Positions 16,947-25,892 of a DNA stretch of 64,000 bases are shown here, one piece after another. Every line of letters starts with the position of its first letter. The stretch's first letter is position 1. The position numbers and the translations under genes were made by a program. Below the pieces are notes generated by a model. The model was not told the DNA's origin and did not search any database. It was given only the letters and a program-made list of their open reading frames with translations. Source of the DNA: JABLTI01 sp035528035 (lineage in GTDB: Archaea > Asgardarchaeota > Heimdallarchaeia > JABLTI01); NCBI GenBank assembly GCA_035528035.1, contig DATKZI010000044.1:1-64000 (forward strand), in the 5' to 3' direction.

Positions 16947-17630
16947 TTACCGTAAATAATTAAGTGGAGAATCACGTATAAGTGCTCTCATTTCGACTGT
17001 ATTTCTCTTTTGGATAGAATTAAGATAAGCATTCGCAGCTTCAGGATCCAAAAGATGATGATTAAGTGCTTTTTCTAAAGTTGAACCTTGAACTGAAATA
17101 GTTATTTCTTTTGGCGTAATGGACTCAATCATTTTTGCTGGAACTAATAAATCCCATTTTTTGCCTAATCCTTTAGGAAGTAGTCTATCATTAGATTTTG
17201 CACAACTGACAACAAATGAAGCTTCACCACATGGAAGAAATATTAAATTACAAACTTTACCAATTTTATGACCATTGTAATCATTTACAGTTCTTCTTCG
17301 AAGAGAATTGTAAGTTAATTCAGTAGGAGATATTTCATGTTCAAGTATTTTTTCTTTAACTTGCTCTTCTGTTAAATTAAGAAGGATTTCGCTTTTTGTT
17401 ATTTCTTGAATATCTTCCGCAAGAATAATTGGATCAATGTCATCGATAATTTCAAGTGATTTCTTTAATTCTTCCCAATTATTGCCACCAAGGATGAATG
17501 ATTTAACATTATATTGCTCATCAAAGACAATGTCATTAATCTGACCGATTATTGTTTTATTAGAGCTTACAACTATTTTTTTCCTTATGTCGGAAATATT
17601 CTCAAATGTTTCTAAACTACACATATCCAT
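16947..17630 (-). CDS. Double PRC-barrel protein
   Basis: A 227-residue protein with two PRC-barrel-like units: residues about 14-75 (KKIVVSSNKTIIGQINDIVFDEQYNVKSFILGG) and about 110-175 (RRRTVNDYNGHKIGKVCNLIFLPCGEASFVVS). A linking helix contains IIDDIDPIILAEDIQEI. The C-terminus carries a motif, DPEAANAYLNSIQKRNTVEMRALIRD, that is repeated in the paralogue at 20243-20962 (EEAQRKYFDSQIISGNIEMRVIERR). No membrane segment. PRC barrels occur in RNA-processing (RimM) and in archaeal division protein CdvA, but a function cannot be assigned. Confidence 0.7.
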   Translation of the reverse strand: MDMCSLETFENISDIRKKIVVSSNKTIIGQINDIVFDEQYNVKSFILGGNNWEELKKSLEIIDDIDPIILAEDIQEITKSEILLNLTEEQVKEKILEHEISPTELTYNSLRRRTVNDYNGHKIGKVCNLIFLPCGEASFVVSCAKSNDRLLPKGLGKKWDLLVPAKMIESITPKEITISVQGSTLEKALNHHLLDPEAANAYLNSIQKRNTVEMRALIRDSPLNYLR

Positions 17631-17769
17631 TTAGAATCACTCCTAAGAACATAATCTATCATTCCTAATTTATACTTGCTACATAAAAAATTATAGATTT
17701 TCGTCGAGAAAGATTTACTTTGTTAATTATTCAGTGAAATCAATTACTCTAATAGGTGAAATTAGTCCT

Positions 17770-19233
17770 CTATTTGTTAGAGGATACATCATAACTAATA
17801 GCTTCTTCTCTTAATGAAACTAATATAGATTCTCTTTCTACTTCCTCCAAATCATCGATTAATTCTTCCACTTTTTCTTCTTGTTCAGCTTCTAATTTTG
17901 CTTCTGCTTCAAGTTTAGCAGCTTTTTCATTTATTGTTTTATCTAAATGCCTTGCTGGTGTGAAGAAATATAGTATTGCTGTAGTAATTATACCCATTGC
18001 TGCTGAGATTAGATAAAGTAATCCTATAGACATATATTCACCAATAACTCCTGAAAGGAACATTGCTATTGGTGATATTGCCATTGAGAAAAATCCTAGT
18101 ACTGAAGATACTCTGCCTAATTTATCTTTTGGAATGATTAATTGCATACTAGTATTGAAAGAAACATTAGCCAAAGGATTTGGTAATATTGTTATCAATA
18201 ATAAAGAACCCATTATCCAGAATCTGGCATTAAGAGAACTTGGGATAGTAAGTAAAAGAGCTTCTCCTAAAAACATAATAAATATACAAATAATAGCAGT
18301 TCTTATTTTATTCTTAAACCCTTTAAAGAAAGCCATAAACAATCCTCCCAAAATTATTCCTATTTGAAGCATAACCATAACAATTGCATAATCATTTTCC
18401 GTTCCTGAATGAACTTTATTTACAAATAAAGGCATCAAAGTACCCACTGGAACAAAGAAGAAATTAATCACAGTTGCAGTTATTATTAATGCAAATAAGC
18501 CTTTTATCTCTTTAATTACCTTAATTCCTTCAACAAATTGCTCTCTGAATTTTTGTTTTTTCACATCAATCTCTCTTACAATTGCTGGGATTTTAATTAA
18601 TAGTAAAGGTATAACCGCAATTCCAAAAGTAATAATATCGATCCACATAGTGAGACTTACACCAAAAAGCTTTAGAAATTGAGCACCAAGAACAGGTCCA
18701 ATAACTTGAATTATCCCACTTAAAAGAAAATTTACCCCATTCATTCTGCTAAGATATTTTGGTGGAACCATTGTTGGAATAAGAGTGCTTATAACTGGAG
18801 AATGAAAAGCTTGCATAATACCACGCAATCCTAATGTAATGAAAATACTTGTTATTAATAATGTTTGATTCTGAGTTGAACCGGGGGTATAATAAATCAT
18901 GAATATGATTGTTAAACCTACAGTAAACAATGATTGTAAAAGATCAACAATAAGTAAAAGTAATTTTCTATTTGCTCTATCAGCTATAACACCAGAAAAA
19001 GGTATTACTAATAAAAATGGCCCTAAACTAGCTAATGATGCTAACCCTAGCATTAATTCACTTTGAGTCACCTCAGTTATCCACCAAATTAATACAAAAG
19101 ATACCACCGATGACCCCAATATTGAAAACTGTTGTCCTGAGAAAAACATCAAATAATGCATGAATGTTCTTCTTTCGCTGTGATTTGTAGTAATAATTTC
19201 GTTTTCTAGTTCATTAGTTAATTGTTTTGCCAT
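17770..19233 (-). CDS. MFS transporter, DHA3/EntS-like
   Basis: Twelve-helix major facilitator antiporter-type protein, 487 aa. The loop 2-3 signature appears as GVIADRANRKLLL (G-x-x-x-D-R-x-x-R/K). Large hydrophobic blocks alternate with short charged loops, as in macrolide or siderophore exporters (DHA3 group). Beyond the last helix there is a cytoplasmic tail of about 60 residues, strongly acidic and coiled-coil-like (KAAKLEAEAKLEAEQEEKVE and DLEEVERESI), which is unusual for the family. Substrate unknown. It is transcribed divergently from scpB. Confidence 0.85.
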   Translation of the reverse strand: MAKQLTNELENEIITTNHSERRTFMHYLMFFSGQQFSILGSSVVSFVLIWWITEVTQSELMLGLASLASLGPFLLVIPFSGVIADRANRKLLLLIVDLLQSLFTVGLTIIFMIYYTPGSTQNQTLLITSIFITLGLRGIMQAFHSPVISTLIPTMVPPKYLSRMNGVNFLLSGIIQVIGPVLGAQFLKLFGVSLTMWIDIITFGIAVIPLLLIKIPAIVREIDVKKQKFREQFVEGIKVIKEIKGLFALIITATVINFFFVPVGTLMPLFVNKVHSGTENDYAIVMVMLQIGIILGGLFMAFFKGFKNKIRTAIICIFIMFLGEALLLTIPSSLNARFWIMGSLLLITILPNPLANVSFNTSMQLIIPKDKLGRVSSVLGFFSMAISPIAMFLSGVIGEYMSIGLLYLISAAMGIITTAILYFFTPARHLDKTINEKAAKLEAEAKLEAEQEEKVEELIDDLEEVERESILVSLREEAISYDVSSNK

Positions 19234-19386
19234 TTTCTTTATAGCTCCTTAAGTCAAGATATAGTAATAGTGGTCATAGTACTTGTTTAGAACGGTTACA
19301 AGTGACCATAATTTGACTTCATAAAATGAATAGAATTCATTTAGATAATAGAACATTTAATAAAGTAAAGAGGACAAAATTAGGAT

Positions 19387-20202
19387 ATGGACCAACAATT
19401 TCCCCCTACTGAAGAAGAAAAGCAATTGCAGCGAATAAAAAATCAACAGTTAATTGAAGCTACATTATATTTAGCAGGAAGACCAGTTCTACATACAGAG
19501 ATTGCCCAAATTACAGGAATCCAAACAGCAGATGTTACCGCTATGATAAAAGAGCTTCAAGATAAATATAAACAATATTTTAGCTGTTTTGAAATCGTTG
19601 AACTTCCAGGTAAAAAATTCGTTTTTCAGGTACGAGCAGATATTGGTGAAAACGTAAAAGAAATAACTTTACAACCACTCCTAACTTTAGCTGAATTACG
19701 TACATTAGCAATGATCGCTTATCAACAACCGATTATGCAATCAACCGTGGTGAAAGTAAGAGGTCAACAATCATATGTTCATGTAAAGAATCTTATTCGT
19801 AATGGTTTTATAAAAGCTAATCGAGTAAAACAAACTCTTGAATTGCGAACAACACCAATGTTTTCTGATTATTTTGGTTTATCACATGATATAGGTGTTC
19901 TTAAACGACAATTAGGATGGAGAACTAAACGTATTATTAAAGATAAAAAGCATGAGCGAGGCTCCTATTCAATAGAGAATTTTATGGCTCGGATTGGTAT
20001 CGAAAGCAACGGAACGGATACTAGTGAGTTAGATGATATGGAACAGAAAATAAACATGGATAAGAATTCTGCTCGAGAAATGTTCCCCACTATGCTTGAT
20101 AACCTAGAAGGACCTGATCCATGGGACAACGAAGTAGAAGGAGAAGATTTCACTGAAGAAGAATTAGATAAGGACTTTAGTGAAGAAGAAAACGACGATT
20201 AA
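19387..20202 (+). CDS. scpB: ScpB-like segregation and condensation protein
   Basis: Tandem winged-helix protein that in bacteria binds ScpA kleisin and SMC. Residues about 20-100 (LIEATLYLAGRPVLHTEIAQITGI) form the first winged helix; residues 100-165 (LAELRTLAMIAYQQPIMQSTVVKVRGQQSYVHVKNLIRNGFI) form the second, including the family signature around I-A-Y-x-Q-P. After residue about 200 comes an acidic tail rich in Glu and Asp (about 70 residues), longer than in typical ScpB. No scpA or smc gene is in the window. Function in chromosome organisation is inferred from family. Confidence 0.85.
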   Translation: MDQQFPPTEEEKQLQRIKNQQLIEATLYLAGRPVLHTEIAQITGIQTADVTAMIKELQDKYKQYFSCFEIVELPGKKFVFQVRADIGENVKEITLQPLLTLAELRTLAMIAYQQPIMQSTVVKVRGQQSYVHVKNLIRNGFIKANRVKQTLELRTTPMFSDYFGLSHDIGVLKRQLGWRTKRIIKDKKHERGSYSIENFMARIGIESNGTDTSELDDMEQKINMDKNSAREMFPTMLDNLEGPDPWDNEVEGEDFTEEELDKDFSEEENDD

Positions 20203-20242
20203 GGGAAATAATTATTGGTAATGAAGTAAAAAAAACCTTCAT

Positions 20243-20962
20243 TTAAGTTCTTTTTATTTCGAATCTACCAAAATCACGTACTGCAATAGCATTTCGACGT
20301 TCAATTACCCGCATTTCAATATTCCCTGAGATTATTTGAGAATCAAAATATTTTCTTTGAGCTTCTTCATCCAAAGGTTTGTTGTTAATTGAAACACGTA
20401 AATCCTCATAAGTAACTGTTAATCTAATTCGTTTCTCGTTAATAGATTCAATATACTTTAGTGGTAAAATTAGATCAATATTTTCTTTAAAATTAAGTTT
20501 CTCAGATATTTCTTCAAACCATGAACCACCAATGATTAAAATTGACTCACCACTAGGTAAAAAGACTAAATTGACAATTTTACCAAATTTCTTGTCCTTA
20601 AAATCATGAATTTGTTTTCTTTTTAAAAAGCTATAAGTAAAACTATTGCTAGGAATAACTCCTTCTATTAATTTATGTTTTATTTTTGATTTAACAATAT
20701 TTAGTTTAATAAAATCAGATGAAATTGATTCAACAGCATCAAATGGAATAACTGGATCAATATCATCAATGATACCTAGTAGTTCTTTTAGCTCTTCCCA
20801 TTGACTTCCACCAAGAATGAATGAAAGTATGTTAAATTCTGAATCAAAAATAACATCACTTATATGCCCAATAATCAAATCGTCTTTGCAAATGACTGAT
20901 TTTTTTCGCAATTGAGAGATAGTAAAATGTTCATTAAATTTACTTTGATTCATTCTAATCAT
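20243..20962 (-). CDS. Double PRC-barrel protein, paralogue of 16947-17630
   Basis: 239 aa with the same architecture as the paralogue: KKSVICKDDLIIGHISDVIFDSEFNILSFILGG, then WEELKELLGIIDDIDPVIPFDAVESI, then a second barrel starting RKQIHDFKDKKFGKIVNLVFLPSGESILIIGG. Alignment of the two by eye is continuous, so they arose by duplication. They flank the MFS and scpB genes. The lack of membrane segments and of catalytic motifs suggests a scaffold or RNA/protein-binding role. The first Met (MIRMNQSK) or the fourth residue could be the start. Confidence 0.7.
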   Translation of the reverse strand: MIRMNQSKFNEHFTISQLRKKSVICKDDLIIGHISDVIFDSEFNILSFILGGSQWEELKELLGIIDDIDPVIPFDAVESISSDFIKLNIVKSKIKHKLIEGVIPSNSFTYSFLKRKQIHDFKDKKFGKIVNLVFLPSGESILIIGGSWFEEISEKLNFKENIDLILPLKYIESINEKRIRLTVTYEDLRVSINNKPLDEEAQRKYFDSQIISGNIEMRVIERRNAIAVRDFGRFEIKRT

Positions 20963-21103
20963 AAAAAAAATAGCTTGAATATTGTATAAAATTTTTTGTT
21001 TGTGATAATCTCTGATAATTTTTTAAAACCTAGTTGTAAATCCTTTCAAAATGCTTTTATTTAGGAAAATTACCCACAAAGTATACCCTTCCTAAAGTTA
21101 GTT

Positions 21104-22291
21104 ATGAAGTATAAAAAATGTAAGGAGTTTAGTCACTTGGGACTTTTACTTGAACATGAAGGAAAGAAAATTTTTCAAAAAGTAGGAATACCTCTTCTTC
21201 CGGGAAAAGTTGCTACTACATTAGAGGAAGCAATAAAAGTTTCGGATGAACTTGGGTATCCTGTTGTTGTTAAAGGCCAAATACTTCACGGTGGTCGTGG
21301 CAAAGCAGGATTGATCAAGGTTGTTAAAGATAAAGCTGAACTTGAAAAAATTACCCCACCAATTCTTGCAGGTAAAATTAAAGATATGATGGTTCAGAAT
21401 GTTTTAATTGAAAAAGCAGCTAAAATCGTAAATGAACTTTATATTAGTGCAATGTTTGATACTTTTAATCGTGAAATCATCTTTATTATGAGTACAGAAG
21501 GTGGTGTTGATATCGAGGAAGTAGCAGCTAAAACACCAGAAAAAGTACGAAAAGAACGATTTCCAATTGACTATGCTTTTACTATTAAAAATGCTGAAGA
21601 CCTAGCAAAAAACTTGGGATTCAAGGACGATGACTTGAAACAGCTTTCCGACATTCTCTTGAAAATTTGGAATGCAATGGAAACAATGGATTTGCAACTC
21701 ATAGAGATAAATCCTTTAGCAGTTTTAGAAAGTGGTCAGATTATAGCACTTGATTCAAAAGTGATTATTGACGATAATGCAGTCTTTCGTCAACCACTAT
21801 ATCAAGAATTCCTAAAAGCGCGTATCCCAGACGATCCTTTGGAAGACAAAGCCAATAGCTATGATGTAGCATTTGTTAGATTAGATGGAGATATCGGAAT
21901 AATTGGTAATGGCGCAGGTTTAGTTATGGGAACTACAGATCTAATTGCTGAATTTGGTGGTAAACCAGCCAATTTCTTAGATGTTGGTGGTGGAGCTTCT
22001 ACTGAAAGAGTATTGAATGCTTTAAGTATCGTTAAAGAAGTAGGAGAAACTGGTGAAGCGATAGATGTTTTACTTGTAAACATATTCGGTGGAATTACTC
22101 GTTGCGATCATGTTGCTCAAGCAGTAATTGAGGCTCGAGATAAACTCGGTCTAACGATGCCTTTTGTTGTTCGATTAACAGGAACCAAACAAGAAGAAGG
22201 TATGAAAATACTCGAAAAAGCAGGAATGAATGCTTTCACTGATATGGAACCTGCTGTAAAGAGAGCAGTGGAAATTTCCAAGTCAAAATAA
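21104..22291 (+). CDS. sucC: Succinyl-CoA ligase (ADP-forming), beta subunit
   Basis: Catalyses reversible conversion of succinyl-CoA to succinate with substrate-level phosphorylation, with the alpha subunit next door. The N-terminal ATP-grasp domain shows LGYPVVVKGQILHGGRGKAGLI. The metal-binding EINPLAV follows at about residue 205, and the C-terminal CoA-ligase domain has NIFGGITRCDHVA and RLTGTKQEEGMKIL. 395 aa, full length. It is followed 15 bases later by sucD, a clear operon. In an anaerobic archaeon it may work in an incomplete citrate cycle or for ATP production. Confidence 0.95.
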   Translation: MKYKKCKEFSHLGLLLEHEGKKIFQKVGIPLLPGKVATTLEEAIKVSDELGYPVVVKGQILHGGRGKAGLIKVVKDKAELEKITPPILAGKIKDMMVQNVLIEKAAKIVNELYISAMFDTFNREIIFIMSTEGGVDIEEVAAKTPEKVRKERFPIDYAFTIKNAEDLAKNLGFKDDDLKQLSDILLKIWNAMETMDLQLIEINPLAVLESGQIIALDSKVIIDDNAVFRQPLYQEFLKARIPDDPLEDKANSYDVAFVRLDGDIGIIGNGAGLVMGTTDLIAEFGGKPANFLDVGGGASTERVLNALSIVKEVGETGEAIDVLLVNIFGGITRCDHVAQAVIEARDKLGLTMPFVVRLTGTKQEEGMKILEKAGMNAFTDMEPAVKRAVEISKSK

Positions 22292-22306
22292 AACTGGGTG
22301 ATTTAA

Positions 22307-23173
22307 ATGAAGATTCTTGTAGATAAAGAAACAAATGTATTAGTGCAAGGTATTACTGGTACACAAGGAACATTTCATACCCAAGCAATGTTAGAGTTTG
22401 GTACAAAAGTTGTTGCTGGTGTAACACCTAATCGAGCTGGTCAAGAAGTAAACGGAGTGCCCGTCTTTAATACAATTAAAGATGCACAAGAGAAACACGA
22501 TATAGATGCTTCAGTAATTTTTGTCCCAGCAAAATATGCCAGTGGAGCATTAAATGAAGCAATTGATGTTGACATACCATTAATAGTTTGTATTACAGAA
22601 CACATACCAGTATGGGATGCAGCGCGAGCTGTAAATAGAGCAAAAGAGAAAGGAATCAATATACTTGGACCTAACACCCCTGGATTAGTTTCAACAGATG
22701 GATGTAAAATAGGTATTATGCCTAATCAAATATTCAAACCAGGTAAAGTAGGAGTCATTGCTAGAAGTGGAACCTTATCTTATGAAGTCATTTGGGCTTT
22801 AACTGCAAAGGGATTGGGTGAAACAACTTGTATCGGTATAGGCGGTGATCCTTCACATGGTTATGGATTTGTAGATGGATTAGAATTATTTGAGAAAGAT
22901 CCAAATACAGAAGCAATAGTATTAATAGGCGAAATTGGTGGCACAGAAGAAGAACACGCTGCTGAATATATCAAAAGTAAAGTAAGTAAACCAGTAGTAG
23001 CTTTTATCGGGGGAAGAACAGCTCCTCCAGGGAAGAAAATGGGCCACGCAGGTGCTATTGTTTCAGGTGGCAAAGGTACAGCTGCCTCCAAGATTGCTGT
23101 TCTCGAAGAAGCTGGTGTCGGTGTCGCTCGTTTATTGAGTGAAGTTCCAGAATTAATTAAAATGAAATTGTGA
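22307..23173 (+). CDS. sucD: Succinyl-CoA ligase, alpha subunit
   Basis: Binds CoA and carries the transient phosphohistidine. The CoA-binding Rossmann domain has VLVQGITGTQGTFHTQAM; the swivelling ligase domain contains RSGTLSYEV and GIGGDPSHG. The active-site His lies in KMGHAGAIVSGGKGTA. 288 aa, normal length. It is co-transcribed with sucC. A ribosome-binding sequence (GGGTGAT) lies ahead of the ATG. Confidence 0.96.
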   Translation: MKILVDKETNVLVQGITGTQGTFHTQAMLEFGTKVVAGVTPNRAGQEVNGVPVFNTIKDAQEKHDIDASVIFVPAKYASGALNEAIDVDIPLIVCITEHIPVWDAARAVNRAKEKGINILGPNTPGLVSTDGCKIGIMPNQIFKPGKVGVIARSGTLSYEVIWALTAKGLGETTCIGIGGDPSHGYGFVDGLELFEKDPNTEAIVLIGEIGGTEEEHAAEYIKSKVSKPVVAFIGGRTAPPGKKMGHAGAIVSGGKGTAASKIAVLEEAGVGVARLLSEVPELIKMKL

Positions 23174-23305
23174 AAAATTTTTTTCCCTTTTCATTTTTTT
23201 ATTTATTTTATAGATAAATTTAATTATTTTGAAAAAATAATTTTCTTTGATGTTTTTTTCTTGTCTGTTCTAACATATTATACTACTATTTATGGTAATC
23301 TTCAC

Positions 23306-23533
23306 ATGTCTTTACCTAAAGAAGAATTCTTACATTTGGTAAAGGTAGCTCATAAAGAAACTATTTTCAAAATAAAGGATAACCATTTTTTTACTTTTGA
23401 TGGAATCATTTTCAGTACAAATGAATGTGAAGATAATGACTTTGCTGTTGTTATAACTGGTTATAGACTTAATAGTACTCCACCTTACGGATACGATATG
23501 AAAAAAATAAGGAAAATGAAACGTAAAAGATAG
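23306..23533 (+). CDS. Small basic-tailed protein of unknown function
   Basis: I do not recognise this product. From the ATG at 23306 it is 75 residues: MSLPKEEFLHLVKVAHKE, then a beta-like region (FKIKDNHFFTFDGIIFSTN) and a very basic end (KKIRKMKRKR). A TTG at 23261 would add 15 mostly hydrophobic residues but overlaps the AT-rich promoter-like region, so the ATG is preferred. Neither neighbour suggests a role. It is probably a real gene, given its independent intergenic spaces and balanced composition, but proof is lacking. Confidence 0.45.
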   Translation: MSLPKEEFLHLVKVAHKETIFKIKDNHFFTFDGIIFSTNECEDNDFAVVITGYRLNSTPPYGYDMKKIRKMKRKR

Positions 23534-23687
23534 ACTTATTAATTTGCTACGATAAAAAGATTTTTTGATGATTAATACAGTGTAAAATTGTAAACTAATC
23601 ACTATCCATGAAGAATAGATTTATTATCTACTCATGAGGTAAATACATTAATATTAAAAACTATAATACTGTATCAAGGGATAAGAA

Positions 23688-24179
23688 ATGGCATCCGAAT
23701 GGGTTATGTATCTTAGTGTTATTGCAATTGGTGTTCTTACAATTGCAGGTGTTACTTTAACATTCAATGCTATAAATACTAATACCTTAGAAAACACTGT
23801 TGAAATTGGTTTGAACGAAATCGTTAGCACAGTTGCTTCCGAACTTAAAAATGTTCTAGAATTAGGTCTTCAAACTGATCCCCTAACAGCTGTTACAATC
23901 AATAGGTCACTGGATCTTCCAAGTGAACTTTCAGGTCATAATTATTTAGTGCAATTCAAGATACTCCCAAGTGGCAAACATTGGTACATTGAAGCCGTTG
24001 ATACCATTCAAGATAATACAGTCGTTATATTTGAAACAACTCTTCCTTGGAGAGATGTTTCGTTAACAAGTCCTGACGGATTAAGTTTACCCTTAATTCA
24101 AAGTAATGTTGGAGACCAACATTATGTATGCTTCCTAAGGAATGAAGGAACACAAGCTTTTAGAATAATTATTTTGTAA
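23688..24179 (+). CDS. Pilin/archaellum-like membrane protein
   Basis: A 163-residue protein with one N-terminal hydrophobic helix (residues 5-30, WVMYLSVIAIGVLTIAGVTLTF) and an extracytoplasmic beta-rich domain. There is no basic leader or clear class III signal-peptidase site before the helix. The arrangement matches FlaF/FlaG-like stator proteins or minor pilins of archaeal type IV filaments. The gene stops 11 bases before the secretion ATPase gene, and a TadC/FlaJ-type membrane protein follows, so all three likely build one machine. Specific subunit identity is uncertain. Confidence 0.65.
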   Translation: MASEWVMYLSVIAIGVLTIAGVTLTFNAINTNTLENTVEIGLNEIVSTVASELKNVLELGLQTDPLTAVTINRSLDLPSELSGHNYLVQFKILPSGKHWYIEAVDTIQDNTVVIFETTLPWRDVSLTSPDGLSLPLIQSNVGDQHYVCFLRNEGTQAFRIIIL

Positions 24180-24190
24180 TATAGATAGGT

Positions 24191-25753
24191 GTGCAGCAAA
24201 AAATGACTGAAAAAACTCCACAAGATGAGGATAAATTTAAACCAGTTTCTTCTATAGATTCTGCTCCACTATTGGAGGAAACATATCCATTAATTCCTCC
24301 TTTTAGTTATTGCCTAATTCAAACTGATCCACTCACTAATAGAACTCAATATATTGTTGTTGAAGTTCCATTAGAGCAAAAAGAAGAAGAGAAATTCAAA
24401 GTAATTAAGCAAATTTTAATTGAGGAATTAGATGTCGATTTCTCTATGTTACAAGAAAAGGATCGTGCAGCTGAATATCTTAGAAGAAAAGTATTTGACA
24501 TCGTTAAAGATTACAATCTCAAACTCAAAGAAGAATCTTTTGATCGTATTTTATATTATGTCCAAAGAGACCTACTAGGTTTTGGTAAAATTGAACCAAT
24601 GTTAAAAGATCATATGATAGAAGATATTTCTTGTGATGGAGTAGGAGTGCCTATCTATGTTTGGCATCGTAAACATGAATCAATTCCTTCTAACATTATT
24701 TTTGATGATGCAGAAGAACTCGATTCTTTTGTTATCAAATTAGCTCAAAGATCTGGTAGACACATCAGTGTTGCAACACCAATTGTTGATGCTTCACTTG
24801 CTGATGGTAGTCGTATTAATATAACCTATGGTAAAGAAGTTACTCAAAGAGGTTCCACTTTCACTATCCGTAAATTCAGATCAGATCCTATGACCATTAC
24901 AGATTTAATCATGTTAAATACCTTGGACCCTATGACTGGTGCTTTTTACTGGTTTGCTATTGAAAACCGTCATTCTGTTATGATTGCCGGAGGAGTTGCC
25001 TCTGGTAAAACTACTCTTCTCAACTGTATTTCAATGTTCATTTTACCAGATGCAAAAATCATCTCAATTGAAGATACAGCAGAAGTTAACTTACCACATG
25101 AAAACTGGATTCCTTCCGTTGCAAGATTAGGATTTGGTGGTGTCGAAAAGGACGGCAAGAAAAGAGGAGAAATTTCAATGTTTGATCTCTTAAAAGCTGC
25201 CCTAAGACAAAGACCTGATTATATTCTAGTTGGTGAAATCCGTGGTGAAGAGGCTTATATGTTGTTCCAATCCATGGCTACTGGTCACCTTGGTCTTGCA
25301 ACCATACATGGTGATTCTGTGGAATCAGTTATACACAGACTTGAATCTGAACCGATGAACATTCCTCGAACCTTACTAAGGTCACTTGATATTGTTGCAG
25401 TTCAAGCAAAAGTTAGACTTGGAGGGAAATTCATGAGACGGACAGTAGAGGTCACAGAAATTGCTGGTGTAGATCCAGTTACTAATGAGTTGTTAACAAA
25501 TCCAGTCTTCAAATGGAATCCTCGAGAAGATAATTTCACTTTCTTTGGTCGTTCATATATTGTTGAACGTATTAGAGATCAATTAGGATGGTCCGACCAA
25601 GATTGTTGGGATGAAATTGAGAAACGTAAAGTAGTTCTCAGATGGATGGTTAAAAAGAAGATTCGATTCTGGGAAGATGTAGCAACTATCATTAGAGAGT
25701 ATTATAGTAATCCACAAAAAACCTATGAACGTGCAATAAGAGGATTACAATAA
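24191..25753 (+). CDS. Type IV pilus/archaellum secretion ATPase (FlaI/TadA/GspE family)
   Basis: Hexameric ATPase that drives filament assembly at the inner face of the membrane. The Walker A motif is IAGGVASGKTTLLN (near residue 273); the Asp box reads IISIEDTAEVNLPHENW; the Walker B/His region is DYILVGEIRGEEAYMLFQ and ATGHLGLATIHGDS. A FlaI-like N-terminal domain (residues 1-200) precedes it. 520 aa is normal. Translation could start at GTG 24191 or ATG 24203. It is co-directional with the pilin-like gene and the T2SF-type membrane gene at 25893. Confidence 0.93.
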   Translation: MQQKMTEKTPQDEDKFKPVSSIDSAPLLEETYPLIPPFSYCLIQTDPLTNRTQYIVVEVPLEQKEEEKFKVIKQILIEELDVDFSMLQEKDRAAEYLRRKVFDIVKDYNLKLKEESFDRILYYVQRDLLGFGKIEPMLKDHMIEDISCDGVGVPIYVWHRKHESIPSNIIFDDAEELDSFVIKLAQRSGRHISVATPIVDASLADGSRINITYGKEVTQRGSTFTIRKFRSDPMTITDLIMLNTLDPMTGAFYWFAIENRHSVMIAGGVASGKTTLLNCISMFILPDAKIISIEDTAEVNLPHENWIPSVARLGFGGVEKDGKKRGEISMFDLLKAALRQRPDYILVGEIRGEEAYMLFQSMATGHLGLATIHGDSVESVIHRLESEPMNIPRTLLRSLDIVAVQAKVRLGGKFMRRTVEVTEIAGVDPVTNELLTNPVFKWNPREDNFTFFGRSYIVERIRDQLGWSDQDCWDEIEKRKVVLRWMVKKKIRFWEDVATIIREYYSNPQKTYERAIRGLQ

Positions 25754-25892
25754 TCCTTTTTTTCTTTATTTTTTATTTTATTTCCCCTTTTTATGAAGAA
25801 AGTTGATTAGATAGATAGTTTATACTATGTCTGTAGCATAATCATTAAATTTTAAAATGAATATGGTTTATTAGTTGTAGAGGAAGGTATAC

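Noticed and set aside
16945..16957. TTTACCGTAAA, similar to the carboxylase operators.
   Set aside because: It overlaps the 3' end of the PRC-barrel coding sequence and is a single imperfect copy away from a promoter.
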